DNA of 64,000 nt from Saccopteryx bilineata (GCF_036850765.1 NC_089492.1:293964590-294028589), one strand, 5' to 3'; shown: positions 48,216 through 62,397, counted from the stretch's first letter. The notes: generated from the sequence alone by a model not told the origin. Made by a program: numbers and translations.

Positions 48216-48229
48216 CAGCCACTCTTCTT

Positions 48230-48402
48230 AACTTCCTCATTGTGAAGTGATATCACGTCTTCTCTACTAAGGCTCAACTTTACTCTTAGTCCATAGTATA
48301 TCTAGGCATCACCTTTACCCCCACCACCTGAGGTCTCACCCTATTTCAAATTCAGACCCTCTGCAGTCTCCAACCACCTACCACCACAAATCAAATCTTT
48401 TC
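48230..48402 (+). pseudogene. Reverse transcriptase remnant, 3' part
   Basis: It continues RT after the retrocopy: 'ttaacttcctcattgtgaag', then a YLGITFTP segment resembling the conserved YLG motif after the catalytic site. Stops are present. Confidence 0.72.
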
Positions 48403-48780
48403 TAGCCTGACCAGGCGGTGGCGTAGTGGATAGAGCATCAGACTGGGATGCTAAAGACTCAGGTTCGAGACCCCGAGGTCTCCAGCTTGAGCGCAGGCTC
48501 ATCTGGTTTCAGCAAAAGCTCACCAGCTTGGGCCCAAGGTCGCTGGCTCAAGCAAGGGGTTACTCGGTCTGCTGAAGGCCCGTAGTCAAGGCACATATGA
48601 GAAAGCAGTCAATGAACAACTAAGGTGTCACAACGTGCAACGAAAAACTAATGATTGATGCTTCTCATCTCTCTGTTCCTGTCTGTCTGTCCCTGTTTAT
48701 CCCTCACTCTGACTCTCTCTCTCTCTGTAAAAAAATAAAAATAAATGAAATAAAATAATAAAAAATAAATAAATAAATAA
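48403..48780 (+). repeat. SINE type B
   Basis: It has the GCCTGACCAGGCGGTGGCG head and a long (AAAT)n-like tail. Confidence 0.92.
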
Positions 48781-48789
48781 TCTTTCCCT

Positions 48790-49203
48790 GTCCTCTCCTT
48801 GAGTCCTGGGAAACCTTAAACAAAGAAATCACATGCCCATTGCTTAGATATTGTAAAAGTATATATATAACTTGTGAGAAAATCAACTTCAGGGAGCCGG
48901 TGTTTTGGAGCTACAAGGCCTACCTGCTCCACTAGTTTTAATAAATTCTCCTTTCATTATTAAGTTATCTGAGTGACTATGCTCCATCAGGTCACTTCCT
49001 GCTGCACCTGATCCTTTGCCGTCTGGGGGAAAGCAGTTTTCTGCTTTTCCCTTGGCTTTCTTTTGGTTTTTCTCTCTTGGGGAGACTCCAATAAAGAGAA
49101 TGACCCACTATCCTCGGACTGCACTGTTTCTTTACCGTCTGACTAAATTCAGCAAGAAACCTGTATGTGAATGGTCACGACAGTGGCAACCCTTGGCCTT
49201 ACA
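48790..49203 (+). mobile_element. Old LTR remnant
   Basis: It is the sister of 15558-16303, uninterrupted here. The 3' end reads CCCTTGGCCTTACA. The 5' boundary is uncertain. Confidence 0.55.
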
Positions 49204-49262
49204 AGCAGTCAGTCATGCCTAGACTGGGAGGCAGAGGCCTATACTTTCATTCTTAGGGCCCT

Positions 49263-49877
49263 TGTTTGATAAGGTACCAAAAAGCTGCAAAATTAATATT
49301 GATATTTTTGAAGGAAAGGTCAGGTTTTCTGTCTCGTCCTTTCCTTGGGGAAGGGAGGGAGAAGAATGTGGAAGCTTCCTGACTTACAAGGATGATGGGT
49401 TATTTAGTTTTAACTATAGAATAAAGGTTGTCTGAGGAACTTCTTTTCTTTTTCAATAAGAGACAGAATTTACATACCACTCTATGTTCATTTTGGCTCT
49501 TCCTCCCTTCCTGGATTCCTGAGAGTAACATACCTCTAAAAAAAGGAGGGGAAATAGACACTAAAAGATTTGTAAATGTCCTCAATAGTATTACCTTAAA
49601 AGTTTTAATGTTTTTGTGAATCCCCTAAACAAATTTTGTAAACTTATTAATAATTATGTCATAATATCATGCTCCCCCCAGCCTGTATGTAATCAAGAAC
49701 ATATAACCAGCCTCTGAAATATATTTTACACACAAAATTTGGGTCTGCAATGTCCTATGTTAGTCATAGACAGCTGGCATATTAAATAAATCTCCTCCTT
49801 TAATAAAACCCTTCAAAATTCACCTAGACTTAATGTCTTTACATAAACTCGAAAAAGTGAGTTATGGGTACTTTACA
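49263..49877 (+). mobile_element. Solo LTR related to the unit B provirus
   Basis: It starts TGTTTGATAAGGTACC and ends GGGTACTTTACA, like the 17078-26249 LTRs in reverse orientation. AATAAA occurs at about 49784 and 49801. The paralogous site at 16347 is empty (CCTTGGAACC), with CCTTG before and CACTTGG after as a roughly 4-bp duplication. Confidence 0.85.
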
Positions 49878-49880
49878 ACA

Positions 49881-50100
49881 CTTGGAACCATAGAAGGTTG
49901 TGAACAGAGGAACATGGGTTTTCAAGGTGTCTTAAATCTTGCTGAGAGAGAGAACAGACTGCAATGGGGTAATGAGGACAGTGAGGCCCGGGAGTCGAGA
50001 CCTTGTCCAAGGTCACAGAGCTGGGAAGAGGCAGCACTGAAGACTGAGTCCCAGAGAAAAGACAGTTTGCTGGAGGTCAGCAGACTCCAGAACTGGTTAG
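49881..50100 (+). repeat. Conserved intronic block with MIR-like core
   Basis: It is the sister of 2430-2640 and 16349-16520, with 'caaggtcacagagctggg'. Confidence 0.6.
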
Positions 50101-50576
50101 GAAGTAGTGATTGTGTCTTCCCACAGGTTCCAAAGGTGGAAAAACCACTCTTATAAATGAGACAAGTCAGGACAGGGTGACAGCAATTCTCTCTGGTCCT
50201 GACACCACCTTGTAGTGTCTCAGATGCTTGTGCCTCTGCAAAGATCAAAGGAGGATGAAAACACCCAACAACTTGATGAAGGAAGTAGGATTTATTTAGC
50301 ATATGCAGCTACATGACCCCAAAATAGAAAACAAAACACGTGCTCCCTGAAGTTAGATTTATTACATATTATATACCTTTACAGAAGGGGTTGGGAACCT
50401 ATGGCTCGTGAGCCAGATGTGGCTCTTTTGATGGCTGCATCTGGCTCGCAGACAAATCTTTAATTAAAAAAAATAACGTTAAAAATATAAAACATTCATT
50501 CATTTCCTACCGCTCATGTTCATGGTTACGGGTGGCTAGAGACAATCACAGCTGTCCTGCCGGACAACACCAAATT

Positions 50577-50750
50577 TTAAAATTATTTTTATTTATTCAT
50601 TTTAGAGAAGAGAGAGAGAGAGAGAAAGGGGGGAGGAGCAGGAAGCATCAACTACCATATGTGCCTTGACCAGGCAAGCCCAGGGTTTTGAACCGGTGAC
50701 CTCAGCATTCCAGGTCAACGCTTTATCCACTGTGCCACCACAGGTCAGGC
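50577..50750 (-). repeat. SINE type C
   Basis: It runs from TTTTAGAGAAGAGAGAGAG to CCACCACAGGTCAGGC. Confidence 0.88.
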
Positions 50751-50866
50751 CTGCAACACCAAGTTTTTATTGGATAATGCATAATGTACATGGGTCATTG
50801 TGAGGTCAGGAAGTAAACTACCCTCCTTTTAATCAAGTAGTCAGCTAGCTAATTGCAGAAACCCTT

Positions 50867-52806
50867 TTGATGAAGAAGATGGCTAAAAGAAAAAAAGATG
50901 AGAAGTGTCATACTTTTCAGCAGGAATGGACAGAGAAATTCACCTTTGTGGAGAGATCAGGTTCTGCAGTGTATCTAATATGCAATGATAAAATTGCATC
51001 GATGAAACGGTCAAATATAAAGCGGCACTTCAACACACGCCATACTACACTTGCATCAAAATATCCAGCTGAGGACAGCAGGAAGAAAGCCTGTCAAGAG
51101 CTACTGTGCAGAGTGCAAGCTAGTCAGCAGCAACTCCATGTTGGACCCAACAAGGTGACTAGAATTCGGCTAGCTTTACTGGTGCTTTAGCAGTTGTGAG
51201 AAATGGAAAGCCATTCACAGATGGGGAGTATGCCAAAACATTCATGCTCAATGTTGTCAATGAACTTTTTGATGACTTTTCGGATAAAGACAAGATAATC
51301 AAATGAATAAAAGACATGCCTCTGTTGGCAAGAACTGTTCACGATTGTACCATCATGATGGCAAATCAAATTGAGGCAACACAAGTGAAGGACATAAATG
51401 CAGCACCATTCTTTTCTCTCGCTTTGGATGAGCCAACAGATGTAAGCCATTTATCCCAGTTCAGCGTGATTGCACGGTATGCTGTCGGTGACACACTACG
51501 TAAGGAAAGTCTTGCTGTTTTGCCTATGAAAGAGACAACAAGAGGGGAGGATTTATTCAAGTCTTTCATTGAGTTCGCTAAGGAAAAAAATCTACCGATG
51601 GATAAACTTATTTCGGTGTGTACTGATGGTGCTCTGTGCATGGTGGGGAAAAACAGAGGATTCGTAGCACTTCTTCATGAACATGAAAAGAAACCCATCC
51701 TAAGTTTTCACTGTATCCTACATCAGGAGGCACTTTGTGCTCAGATGTGTGGTGAGCAGCTTGGTGAGGTGATGTTACTGGTCATTCAGGCGGTCAACTT
51801 TATTGTTGCCCAGGCTTTAAATGATCGCTAGTTTAAAACACTGCTGGATGAAGCTGGGAATAATTATCCTGGTCTGCTTATGTATGGCAATATGCATTGC
51901 TTGTCAAGAGGGGAGGTGCTCAGCCATTTCGTGGCTTGTCTGAGCGAAATCTGGACTTTTCTTGAAATGAAAAACGTCAAGCATCCTGATTTAGCTAACA
52001 CTGAGTGGCTCCTGAAGTTCTACTATCTCGTGGACATGACTGAACATCTGAACCAGCTCAATGTGAAAATGCAAGGCGTTGGAAATACAGTCTTATCCCT
52101 TCAACAAGCAGTGTTTGCATTTGAAAACAAGCTGAAACTCTTCATCGCAGACATTGAAACAGGTCATTTACTACACTTTGGGGAGAGTTTAAAGATGCCT
52201 GCATAGCAAGTAACCCTGCTCAACATCTTGATCTCCAGCAGCTAGCGGGCTTCACATCTAATCTCCTGCAGTCAATCAAAGTGCGTTTTGGAGAATTTCG
52301 TGAGCACACTTACCTTTTTAAGTTCATCACCCATCCACATGAGTGTGCAGTGGACAGTGCTGACCTGAGTTACATCCCCGGTGTCTCCATCAGGGATTTT
52401 GAGCTACAAGCTGCTGACCTGAAGGCCTCAGACACATGGGTGAATAAGTTCAAGTCACTGAATGAAGATTTGGAAAGACTTGCACGACAGCAAGCAGAGT
52501 TGGCAAGCAAACACAAGTGGGGAGAAATGAAAAAACTTTAGCCTGTGGACCAGCTGATTATCAAAACTTGGAACGTGCTTCCCATCACATACTACACACT
52601 GCAGCATGTGAGTATTGCTGTACTGACAATGTTTGGCTCTATGTATGCATGTGAGCAGTCTTTCTCACATCTAAAGAACATTAAGACCAACCTATGATCA
52701 CATTTAACAGATGGAAATCTCAACGCCTACATGAAGCTTAACCTCACCACTTATCAACTAGACTACAAAGCCATCAGCAAAACCATGCAGCACCAGAAGT
52801 CTCATT
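50867..52806 (+). pseudogene. hAT transposase pseudogene
   Basis: The frames form one interrupted protein. An N-terminal BED-like zinc finger lies at 50900-51050 (CLIC-type pair VYLICND, then IKRHFNTRH). The RNase H-like core at 51316-51831 has LALDEPTDVS and SVCTDGALCMVG. Later parts are at 51832-52206 and 52281-52541, with the C-terminal dimerisation (hATC) segment near 52620-52700 (SMYACEQSFSHLKNIKTNL). The protein resembles the hAT transposases from which GTF2IRD2 and ZBED5-type domains derive. Stops at 51829, 52204, 52539 and 52696 and a frameshift near 51190 inactivate it. Confidence 0.88.
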
Positions 52807-52840
52807 AATGGTAAGAAGTACTTTATTCATCATTGGTTAG

Positions 52841-53537
52841 TGTAAAGCCAGAAGCCAGGGCCAGGGCCACCACAGCATCCCGGCCCATGCAGGTTCGCAT
52901 TGGATTCGGAAAGTCGGTAAAGAAACAATGGAGCCAAAAACTAATGGGCTGTCATCTTTAATTCTAGCTTGCATCCAGTGGGCAAGTAAAAATACATACT
53001 GGACTCCAAAACCCACTCACATTCAGTGCTCACAAAGCCACTGACTTATCCGAGTTTCCTAGAATCAAAGGTTTCTAGCTCACCAGACTTATTCACCTCT
53101 GTTCCCCATCTCCTTCCTTATCCCAGATACAAACTCTACACAAACTGGCATCTCACTCAGCACTCCGCCATCTTGGCTGCTTCTCCTGGCCTCCTCCACG
53201 TGGCCTCCTTCTGCTCTCTGCTCTGCTCTCTCTGCTCTCTCATACTAATCATCCCAGGAACCAAGAGAGCAAGCTCTCGTTCTGCCCCCATTTATATTGT
53301 AGCTTCACAACCTCTAATCCAATATACAAAATAAGGAAGTCTCTAATACAAAGTCACTTACTTCTCTGAGGCATGATTGGATTGTACCACCCCACATCAA
53401 AAAGAGTGAGAGCCTGACCTGTGGTGGCGCAGTGGATAAAGTGTCGACCTGGAAATGCTGAGGTCGCCGGTTCGAAACCCTGGGCTTGCCTGGTCAAGGC
53501 ACATATGGGAGTTGATGCTTCCAGCTCCTCCCCCCTG

Positions 53538-53578
<41 letters not shown>

Positions 53579-53758
53579 CTAAAGTGAATAAATAAAAAAG
53601 TAAAAAAAAAAAAAAAAAAAAAAAGAGTGAGAAAGGCTTAATCCCAAAACAAAGCCCCATGCCCACAGAGACACACATTAATATCACCTGGGCAACGGCC
53701 TCCACATGGGCAGCGCCACTTTAACAAAGTGAGCATAATACATTTTATCTGCCCAACA
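52841..53758 (-). mobile_element. Solo LTR with 5-bp TSD
   Basis: It reads TGTAAAGCCAGAAGCC at the left and GCCCAACA at the right, flanked by GTTAG at 52836-52840 and 53759-53763. It is the reverse orientation of the LTR at 56396-57102. A type C SINE lies inside (53412-53625). Confidence 0.93.
53412..53625 (+). repeat. SINE type C inside the LTR
   Basis: It has the GCCTGACCTGTGGTGGCGC head, GGTTCGAAACC box, (CT)n run and poly-A tail. AAAAAGAGTGAGA flanks both sides. Confidence 0.95.
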
Positions 53759-53848
53759 GTTAGCAACAGCATAACAAAGTTATTAAAAAGAATTTAGAGA
53801 CTTATTGTACTTTGAAAGTGTTGGTCTTACATAAAATGCACACATTTA

Positions 53849-54197
53849 GCCTGACCAGGCGGTGGCGCAGTGGATAGAGCATCGGACTGGGATGCAGAGG
53901 ACCCAGGTTCGAGACCCCAAGATCGCCAGCTTGAGCGTGGGCTCATCTAGTTTGAGCAAAAATCCCGCCAGCTTGAACCCAAGGTCGCTGGCTCCAGCAA
54001 GGGATTATTCGGACTGCTGAAGGCCCGCGGTCAAGAGAAAGCAATCAATGAACAACTAAGGTGTTGCAATGCACAATGAAAAACTAATGATCGATGCTTC
54101 TCATCTCTCTCTGTTCCTGTCTATCTGTCCCTGTCTATCCCTCTCTCTGACTCACTCTCTGTCTCTGTAAAAAACAAACAAACAAACAAAAAAAACC
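53849..54197 (+). repeat. SINE type B
   Basis: It has the GCCTGACCAGGCGGTGGCGC head and (AAAC)n-like tail. GCACACATTTA flanks both sides as a TSD. Confidence 0.93.
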
Positions 54198-54239
54198 GCA
54201 CACATTTACTTATACTTAGTGTTAAACATATTGTATGGC

Positions 54240-54763
54240 TGTAAGGCCAGGAGCCGTCATCGTGACCATTCACATGCAGGTTCCCATTGGATTCGGGCAG
54301 ACGATAAAGAAATGGCGGAGTCAGAGGATGGGGGGCCATCCTATTTATTGGTGTCTCACCAAGACAGGCAAACCACAAAAGAAGACAAGGGAAAAGCAGA
54401 AAACCAGCTCTTCCCATGAAGGGCAAGGGATCAGGGGAGCCCCTGCAATTGTGATAGCAGGAACTGTGTGTCTGAGCTCCTGGTCTGTCCCACTTTATAG
54501 TGTAGCAAACCAAAATCCCTTAATCCAATATACAAACAAGGAAGTCTCCGATACAAAGTCACTTATCCAAGGCATAATTGGATTTCTCATGATAGTGCAC
54601 CACCCAGATCATACAATCAGTCAAGGGTGTGGGGAAAGCTTAGTCCCAAAACCAAACCTCAGGCTACAACAACCTGGCCTGCTTATAGCCTGTCCCCCAC
54701 ACCCATTATAAGTCACAAGCGAGCAAACATATATATCATGTTTACAAACTTATTTGACCAACA
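54240..54763 (-). mobile_element. Solo LTR with 5-bp TSD
   Basis: It reads TGTAAGGCCAGGAGCC at the left and GACCAACA at the right, flanked by ATGGC at 54235-54239 and 54764-54768. It is a diverged member of the same LTR group as 52841 and 56396. Confidence 0.93.
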
Positions 54764-54846
54764 ATGGCTCTCACGGAATTACATTTTAAAATATGTGGCG
54801 TTCATGGCTCTCTCAGCCAAAAACTTTCCAGACCCCTGCTTTATAG

Positions 54847-55659
54847 CTTGAGCTTTCATGTGACAAATGCTAGGTTTCTATGACTTCTTTGTTTGAAGGC
54901 CTACATGACTTTCATGTCTTAGGGAGGGGAAGGAGAGGAGGCCGAAGGGTCTGTCCTTGATAATCCTTTCATTCATTCTTCTTATTGGAGCTGCAATTTC
55001 CTTTCCAGGAACTGATAACAAGCAAATTCTGCACTTGTGTTTTTTTATTTTCTGGACTCTTCTGTCTGGCCTTGTTTGCTCAGTCAAGAACACTGAGGTC
55101 ACAGGCTGGAGTGTAAGTCCCCAGGCATTGCAGGCCCCACCATTCTTCTGCTTTGTTCTGGTTTCTCCTTCCTCACCTCCAGACTGTTTTCTTGGTATTT
55201 TCTCAGTTCTTGGATGCAGAAATCCATGCAGTACCCCAAAGCCCTGTGTCCTGAGTACAGGCTATAGGTGAAATGACCGTGCCCCAACATTTGGTGATAA
55301 ATGTAAACAGATCTGGAGGATAACCCAGGGAGAGTCGCCAGCATGTCAAAATGCTGTAGATGCCACTGAGTTGAGAACAGGTAGCACATATTTCCGTTTT
55401 TGTTCAAAACAAGGAGCAGGGAACTCTAGATTAAGACCTGTGAAATGGCAGAGTGACTGTGTTGCCATCTACAGTATTATGGAGATAATGGAGCATTTGC
55501 ATAGGATAAAGGAGTGGGTCTCTGATAGATTTAACAGGCTCTATGTGGCTGCAGAGTGAAGAACAGATAATGGGGTTAAGGGAGGTGGCAGGAGCTCAGG
55601 AGAAGGCATGTGCTATAACCATAGTAGTGCTGATGAACCAGAGTTGTTGTCATGGTTCA
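54847..55659 (+). other. Unit C intron 1 sequence
   Basis: It matches 16625-17077 and 26250-26614. The uninterrupted provirus target site is at 55301-55304. No gene is seen. Confidence 0.7.
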
Positions 55660-56006
55660 TTTTTTTGTTTTGTTTTGTGACAGACAGAGAGAGGGAGAGA
55701 TGGGGACAGACAGACTGAAAGGGGGAGAGATGAGAAGCATCAATTCTTTGTTGTGGTACCTTAGTTGTTCATTAATTGCTTTTACATATATACCTGGACC
55801 TGGTCTATGGAGGGGGCTACAGCAGAGCGAGTGACCCCTTGCTCATGCCAGTGAACTTGGAGTCAAGCCAGCCACCGTGGGGTTATGTTTATGATCCTGC
55901 AATCAATCCAGCAACCCTGCGCTCAAGCCAGCAACCTTGGTGTTTCAAACATGAGTTCTCTGCATCCTAGTTCAGTGCTCTGTTTATTTGAGCACCGCCT
56001 GGTCAC
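55660..56006 (-). repeat. SINE type B
   Basis: It is the uninterrupted sister of 26615-27178 and ends GAGCACCGCCTGGTCA. Confidence 0.85.
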
Positions 56007-56395
56007 GTCCATAATTTCATTTGTTAAAAGTAGGGCAGAGTAGAGTTTTAGACACTGAATCTGAAGGATAGAAAGGGAAGAGTTGGGGACAACCCAGAGA
56101 TTTGTGTTCTAACAGCTAAAGCAATGGATGCTCCATCAACTGCTGGGTAAAAAGTAGGTTAATTTTCCTTGGAAATATCAGAAGTGTTTTCTTGGCTGTT
56201 GTAAGAGTCTGAGAAGGTGTCAAGTGGGAAACTGGATACATGGGTCTACAAATCTGGGGAGGGATACAGGATGGAGATGTGCAAAAGCTGTGTTTATTTG
56301 TGTAACAGGGTGGAGTTGAGGTAGACATTCAGGAGGGAGTGCATATTTTGGGTGAAATGATCACAAAAACTTAGTGGTTTGTTGTTGTTGGGCAG

Positions 56396-57102
56396 ATAAA
56401 ATGTATTATGCTCACTTTGTTAAAGATGGCGCTGCCCACGTGGAGGCCGTTGCCCAAGTGATATTAATGTGTGTCTCTGTGGGCTGTGGGCAGGCAGGAT
56501 CCTTGGAGCCTGGGGCTTGGTTTTGGGATTAAGCCTTTCCCACCCTTTTTTGATGTGGAGTGGTACAATCCCATCATGCCTCAGAGAAGCGACTTTGTAT
56601 TAGAGACTTCCCTATTTTGTATATTGGATTAAAGGTTATGAATCTACACTATAAAGTAGGGGCAGAATGGGAGCTTGCACTCTCGGTTCCTGGGATTATT
56701 AGCATTAGAGGAGAGAGCAGAGCAGAAAGCAGAGAGAGGCCACATGGAGGAGGCCAGGAGAGGCAGCCAAGATGGCGGAGTGTTGAATGAGAAGCCAGTT
56801 AGTGCAGTTTGTGCAAGGAGAAGGAAGGAGATGGGGAACAGAGGTGAATAAGTCTGGTGAGCTAGAAACCTTTGATTCTAGGAAACTCGGATAAGTCAGT
56901 AGCTTTGTAAGCACTGAATGTGAGTGGGTTTTGGAGCCCAGTGTGTGTTTTTACTTGCCCACCAGGTGCAAGCTAGGATTAAAGATGAAGGTCCATCAGT
57001 TTTTGGCTCCGTTGTTTCTTTACCAACTGTCCGAATCCAATGCGAACCTGCATGGGCCGAGCTGCTGTGATAGTGGCCCTGGTCGTAGCTTCTGGCTTTA
57101 CA
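56396..57102 (+). mobile_element. Solo LTR with 5-bp TSD
   Basis: It starts TGTTGGGCAGAT and ends CTGGCTTTACA, flanked by GTTGT at 56391-56395 and 57103-57107. Unit B has the empty site at about 27552-27560. Confidence 0.95.
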
Positions 57103-58500
<1,398 letters not shown>

Positions 58501-59032
58501 TAGGATTTGCATTTCCCTGTGCCTTCTATCCCTGGAAGATTCATGTTTTCACATGTGCACTGCGGATGCTACTTGCTTTTGCAGTGTTCTGGGTACTTGC
58601 TGTCCTTGGTAGGGCTTGTTTGTTGGCACTTCCCTCTTCTCTTCCTGCAGCCCCAACACGTGATGTACTGAACTCTTATATTGGTGTTTACATCATATGG
58701 CTTAATATAATTGATTTTTATGGGTTTGAGCACATTCAGATTACTCCAGCACAAAAAGTCCTTCAAAATGCCTTTTGTGGAAGAAAAGTTGGTAGATCTA
58801 GCCTTTCTTTTTGTGTCTTATTGTATGCTTGCATGTTTCCTTGGTGAGGTCTGCATTACTAACTGACTTTTGGGGCCAACTAATAAGCAACTATTATTTC
58901 TTCAGAGTTTAACTTACATTTCTTGGAATTCATCCCATAGAATAATGCCTAACTGACAGATGTTCATTTATGTTGAAAAACCTTCTTTTCTATCATATCA
59001 GCATGTAATTCACCAGTATTTCCTTTTTTCAG

Positions 59033-59827
<795 letters not shown>

Positions 59828-59861
59828 CTTAGAAGTATGAGAAATATACAGACTTTTTTGT

Positions 59862-60243
59862 TTTTTGTTTGTTTGGGGTTTTTTTGTTTTTTCTGTATTT
59901 TTCTGAAGCGGGAAATGGGGAAAGACAGTCAGACAGACTCCCGCATGCGCCCCACCGGGATCCACCCAGCACGCCCACCAGGGGCGACGCTCTGCCCACC
60001 AGGGGGCGATGCTCTGCCCCTCCGAGGCGTCGCTCTGTTGCGACCAGAGCCACCCCAGCGCCCGGGCCATCCCCGCTCCAGTGGAGCCTCGGCTGCGGGA
60101 GGGGAAGAGAGAGTCAGAGAGGAAGGAGAGGGGGAGGCGTGGAGAAGCAGATGGACGCCTCTCCTGTGTGCCCTGGCCGGGAATCGAACCCGGGACTTCT
60201 GCAATCCAGGCCGACACTCTACCACTGAGCCAACCGGCCAGGG
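59862..60243 (-). repeat. SINE type A
   Basis: It ends GAGCCAACCGGCCAGGGCA. It is independent of the unit B insertion at 31530: the insertion point differs. Confidence 0.92.
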
Positions 60244-60246
60244 CAT

Positions 60247-60583
60247 GTTTGTTTTTTACAGAGACAGAGAGAGTCAGAGTGAGGGATCGACAGGGACAGA
60301 CAGACAGGAACAGAGAGATGAGAAGCATCAATCATCAGTTTTTCGTTGTGCATTGCGACATCTTAGTTGTTCATTGATTGCTTTCTCATATGTGCCTTGA
60401 CCGTGGGCCTTCAGCAAACCAAGTAACCCCTTGCTTGAGCCAGAGACCTTGGGTCCAAGCCGGTGAGCTTTTTGCTCAAACCAGATGAGCCCGCGCTCAA
60501 GCTGGTGACCTCGGGGTCTCGAACCGGGGTCCTCAGCATCCCAGTCCAACGCTCCATCCACTGCGCCACTGCCTGGTCAGGCT
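60247..60583 (-). repeat. SINE type B
   Basis: It runs from TTTTTTACAGAGACAGAGAG to CCACTGCCTGGTCAGGC. Confidence 0.92.
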
Positions 60584-60599
60584 ACAGTTTGGCTTTTTT

Positions 60600-61539
60600 T
60601 TTTTAAGTGTTAACAACTATGTAGGTAACTCTAAGGCTATATTTTTTAAAATTTTATTCACCCAAATGTTAATAGCACAAAGATTTTTTATAAGTTTTAC
60701 TTAGGTGGGAAGCATGTGTCTTTATGTTGTACTTTCTAAGGTACAGGACTCTTTCCAGATTTATGTCTTTTCAAATTTCTGTGGCCAAATTTATTTCACC
60801 TGTACCATCTAGCAGGTGCCCACTGTTTACATCAGCCACCATCATGATGTCCTTAAAGAAGCTGATTCTTTTCTCCGATTTGTTGGGAGAAGTGATGAGT
60901 AGTACGAGCTGTTATGGGATCAGGATTTATTTAACTCTGATAAGTTGTGACAGGGACCTGACTCAGTGTTGACCTCAGAGATTATCATCTGCGTTCAGCT
61001 GGAAGCTAGTAGATGGACTGCCTTTTCAGGGACCTGGTTTCCCTAAATACCTGTGATGAGTATTTTTCAGTACAGATATCAGCAATGCAAAAAATGCCAG
61101 AGCCATGTCTCATTGGTTTATAAAATAATAAAGGTCCTTTTCTTTGACTACTTGTTAATTTTGGATGTTTTATTTACTGTGTTGTTTAGGTTATATCAAT
61201 AAATAGGTTTTGGCTCTAGATGCGTGAAGAGGTCAGCAATGTTTACATGGTTCTCAAACGTTCTGTGCCTTCGAAGGCACAGTGTGGTGCTGAAATCAGC
61301 TTTTGCCAAATTTTCATTGTTGCCCATATCCTTCTAGAATAGACTGTCAGATTTTGTGACCCTCATGTGCAGCCTGGATGCCATGAGTTTTAGGAGACTC
61401 AGAGATCACTTTGAAGTATTGGTAGGTGTCACAACATCAGTTGCTTCTGGAAACAAATGACATTTTTTCTTGTTTAGAAGGACTGTCAGTATTGGTGAAA
61501 GAAATCATTCTCATAAGTGTTCCAAATGGTCATGTGTCT
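60600..61539 (+). other. Unit C 3' UTR-like block (fourth copy)
   Basis: It is homologous to 9791-10727, 31908-32839 and 35400-36357. Confidence 0.75.
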
Positions 61540-61892
61540 TTTTTATTTTTATTCAGTGAGAGAAGGGAAGGCAGAGAGACTCCTGCATGTACTGCAACCA
61601 AGATCCACCTGGCAAGCCCACTGAGGGACAATGCTCTGACCATTTGCAGCATTGCTCCATTGCTCAGCAACCGAGCTCTTCTTAGTGCCTGATGCAGATG
61701 TAATGGAGGCTTCATCATGAGCGGGGCCAACTCACTCTAATCGAGCCATGGCTGCTGGATCAGGAGACAGAGAAGCAAGAGGGAGAGGGTGGAGAAGAAG
61801 ATGGTTGCTTTTCATATGTGCCCTGACCAGGGATCAAACTCAGGACGTTTGTACACCAAGCTGAAGCTCTGGCTTCTGAACCATCCAGTCAT
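61540..61892 (-). repeat. Old type A-like SINE
   Basis: It is the sister of 10728-11087 and 32840-33200. Confidence 0.72.
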
Positions 61893-62065
61893 GGTCATTT
61901 CTTGTCTTCTTGACAGAAAGAATTCAATGAAGAGGCAAAGTGCATCAAGCAAAGTAGGGATTTATTGGCTATTTAGGAATAAACTCAGAAGGGGCTGCAT
62001 GGGCAACTCACTGGTGAGAATCAGTGCCTTGATCAATTACAGAAATTACATTTGTTTGTTTTTTG

Positions 62066-62397
62066 TTTTTTGTTTTTGTTTTTGTTTTAACAGAGGCAGA
62101 GATAGGGACAGACAGACAGGAACGGAGAGAGATGAGAAGCATCAATCATCAGTTTCTCGTTGCGCATTGCGACTTCTTAGTTGTTCATTGATTGCCCTCT
62201 CACACGTGCCTTGACCGCGGGCCTTCAGCAGACCGAGTAACCCCCTGCTGGAGCCAGCGACCTTGGGTCTAAGCTGGTGAGCTCTTTGCTCAAGCCAGAT
62301 GAGCCTGCGCTCAAGCTGGCGACCTCGGGGTCTCGAACCTGGGTCCTTCCGCATCCCAGTCTGACACTCTATCCACTGCACCACCACCTGGTCAGAC
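62066..62397 (-). repeat. SINE type B
   Basis: It runs from (TTTTG)n/TAACAGAGGCAGAGATAGGG to CCACCACCTGGTCAG. 'cagaaattac' flanks both sides. Confidence 0.92.

Larger units (their letters stand above)
44608..48402 (+). mobile_element. 5' part of a class I ERV replacing the unit C promoter
   Basis: An LTR at 44608-44948 is followed by a primer-binding-site-like sequence (TGGTGGCGAAACTCGGGGC, tRNA-Phe-like), gag-like sequence and pol remnants; no 3' LTR was found. Left of it the host sequence matches the unit B upstream flank to about 14620. After the following SINE it resumes at the equivalent of 15558. Thus the unit C promoter and first exon are missing. Confidence 0.85.
50385..54838 (+). 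mobile_element. hAT-type DNA transposon with decayed transposase
   Basis: The TSD CTTTACAG (50377-50384) and CTTTATAG (54839-54846) is 8 bp with one change, and unit B has the empty site at about 16617-16624. The right end is CCAGACCCCTG. The left end AAGGGGTTGGG is one base off its CAGGGG-type inverse, and subterminal GGCTC/GAGCC blocks also pair. It contains transposase remnants (50867-52806) and, inserted later, a SINE at 50577, a solo LTR at 52841 carrying a SINE, a SINE at 53849 and a solo LTR at 54240. Confidence 0.9.

Noticed and set aside
53536..53580. CRISPR-like or regulatory (CT)n array
   Set aside because: It is the simple CT-rich tail of a type C SINE.
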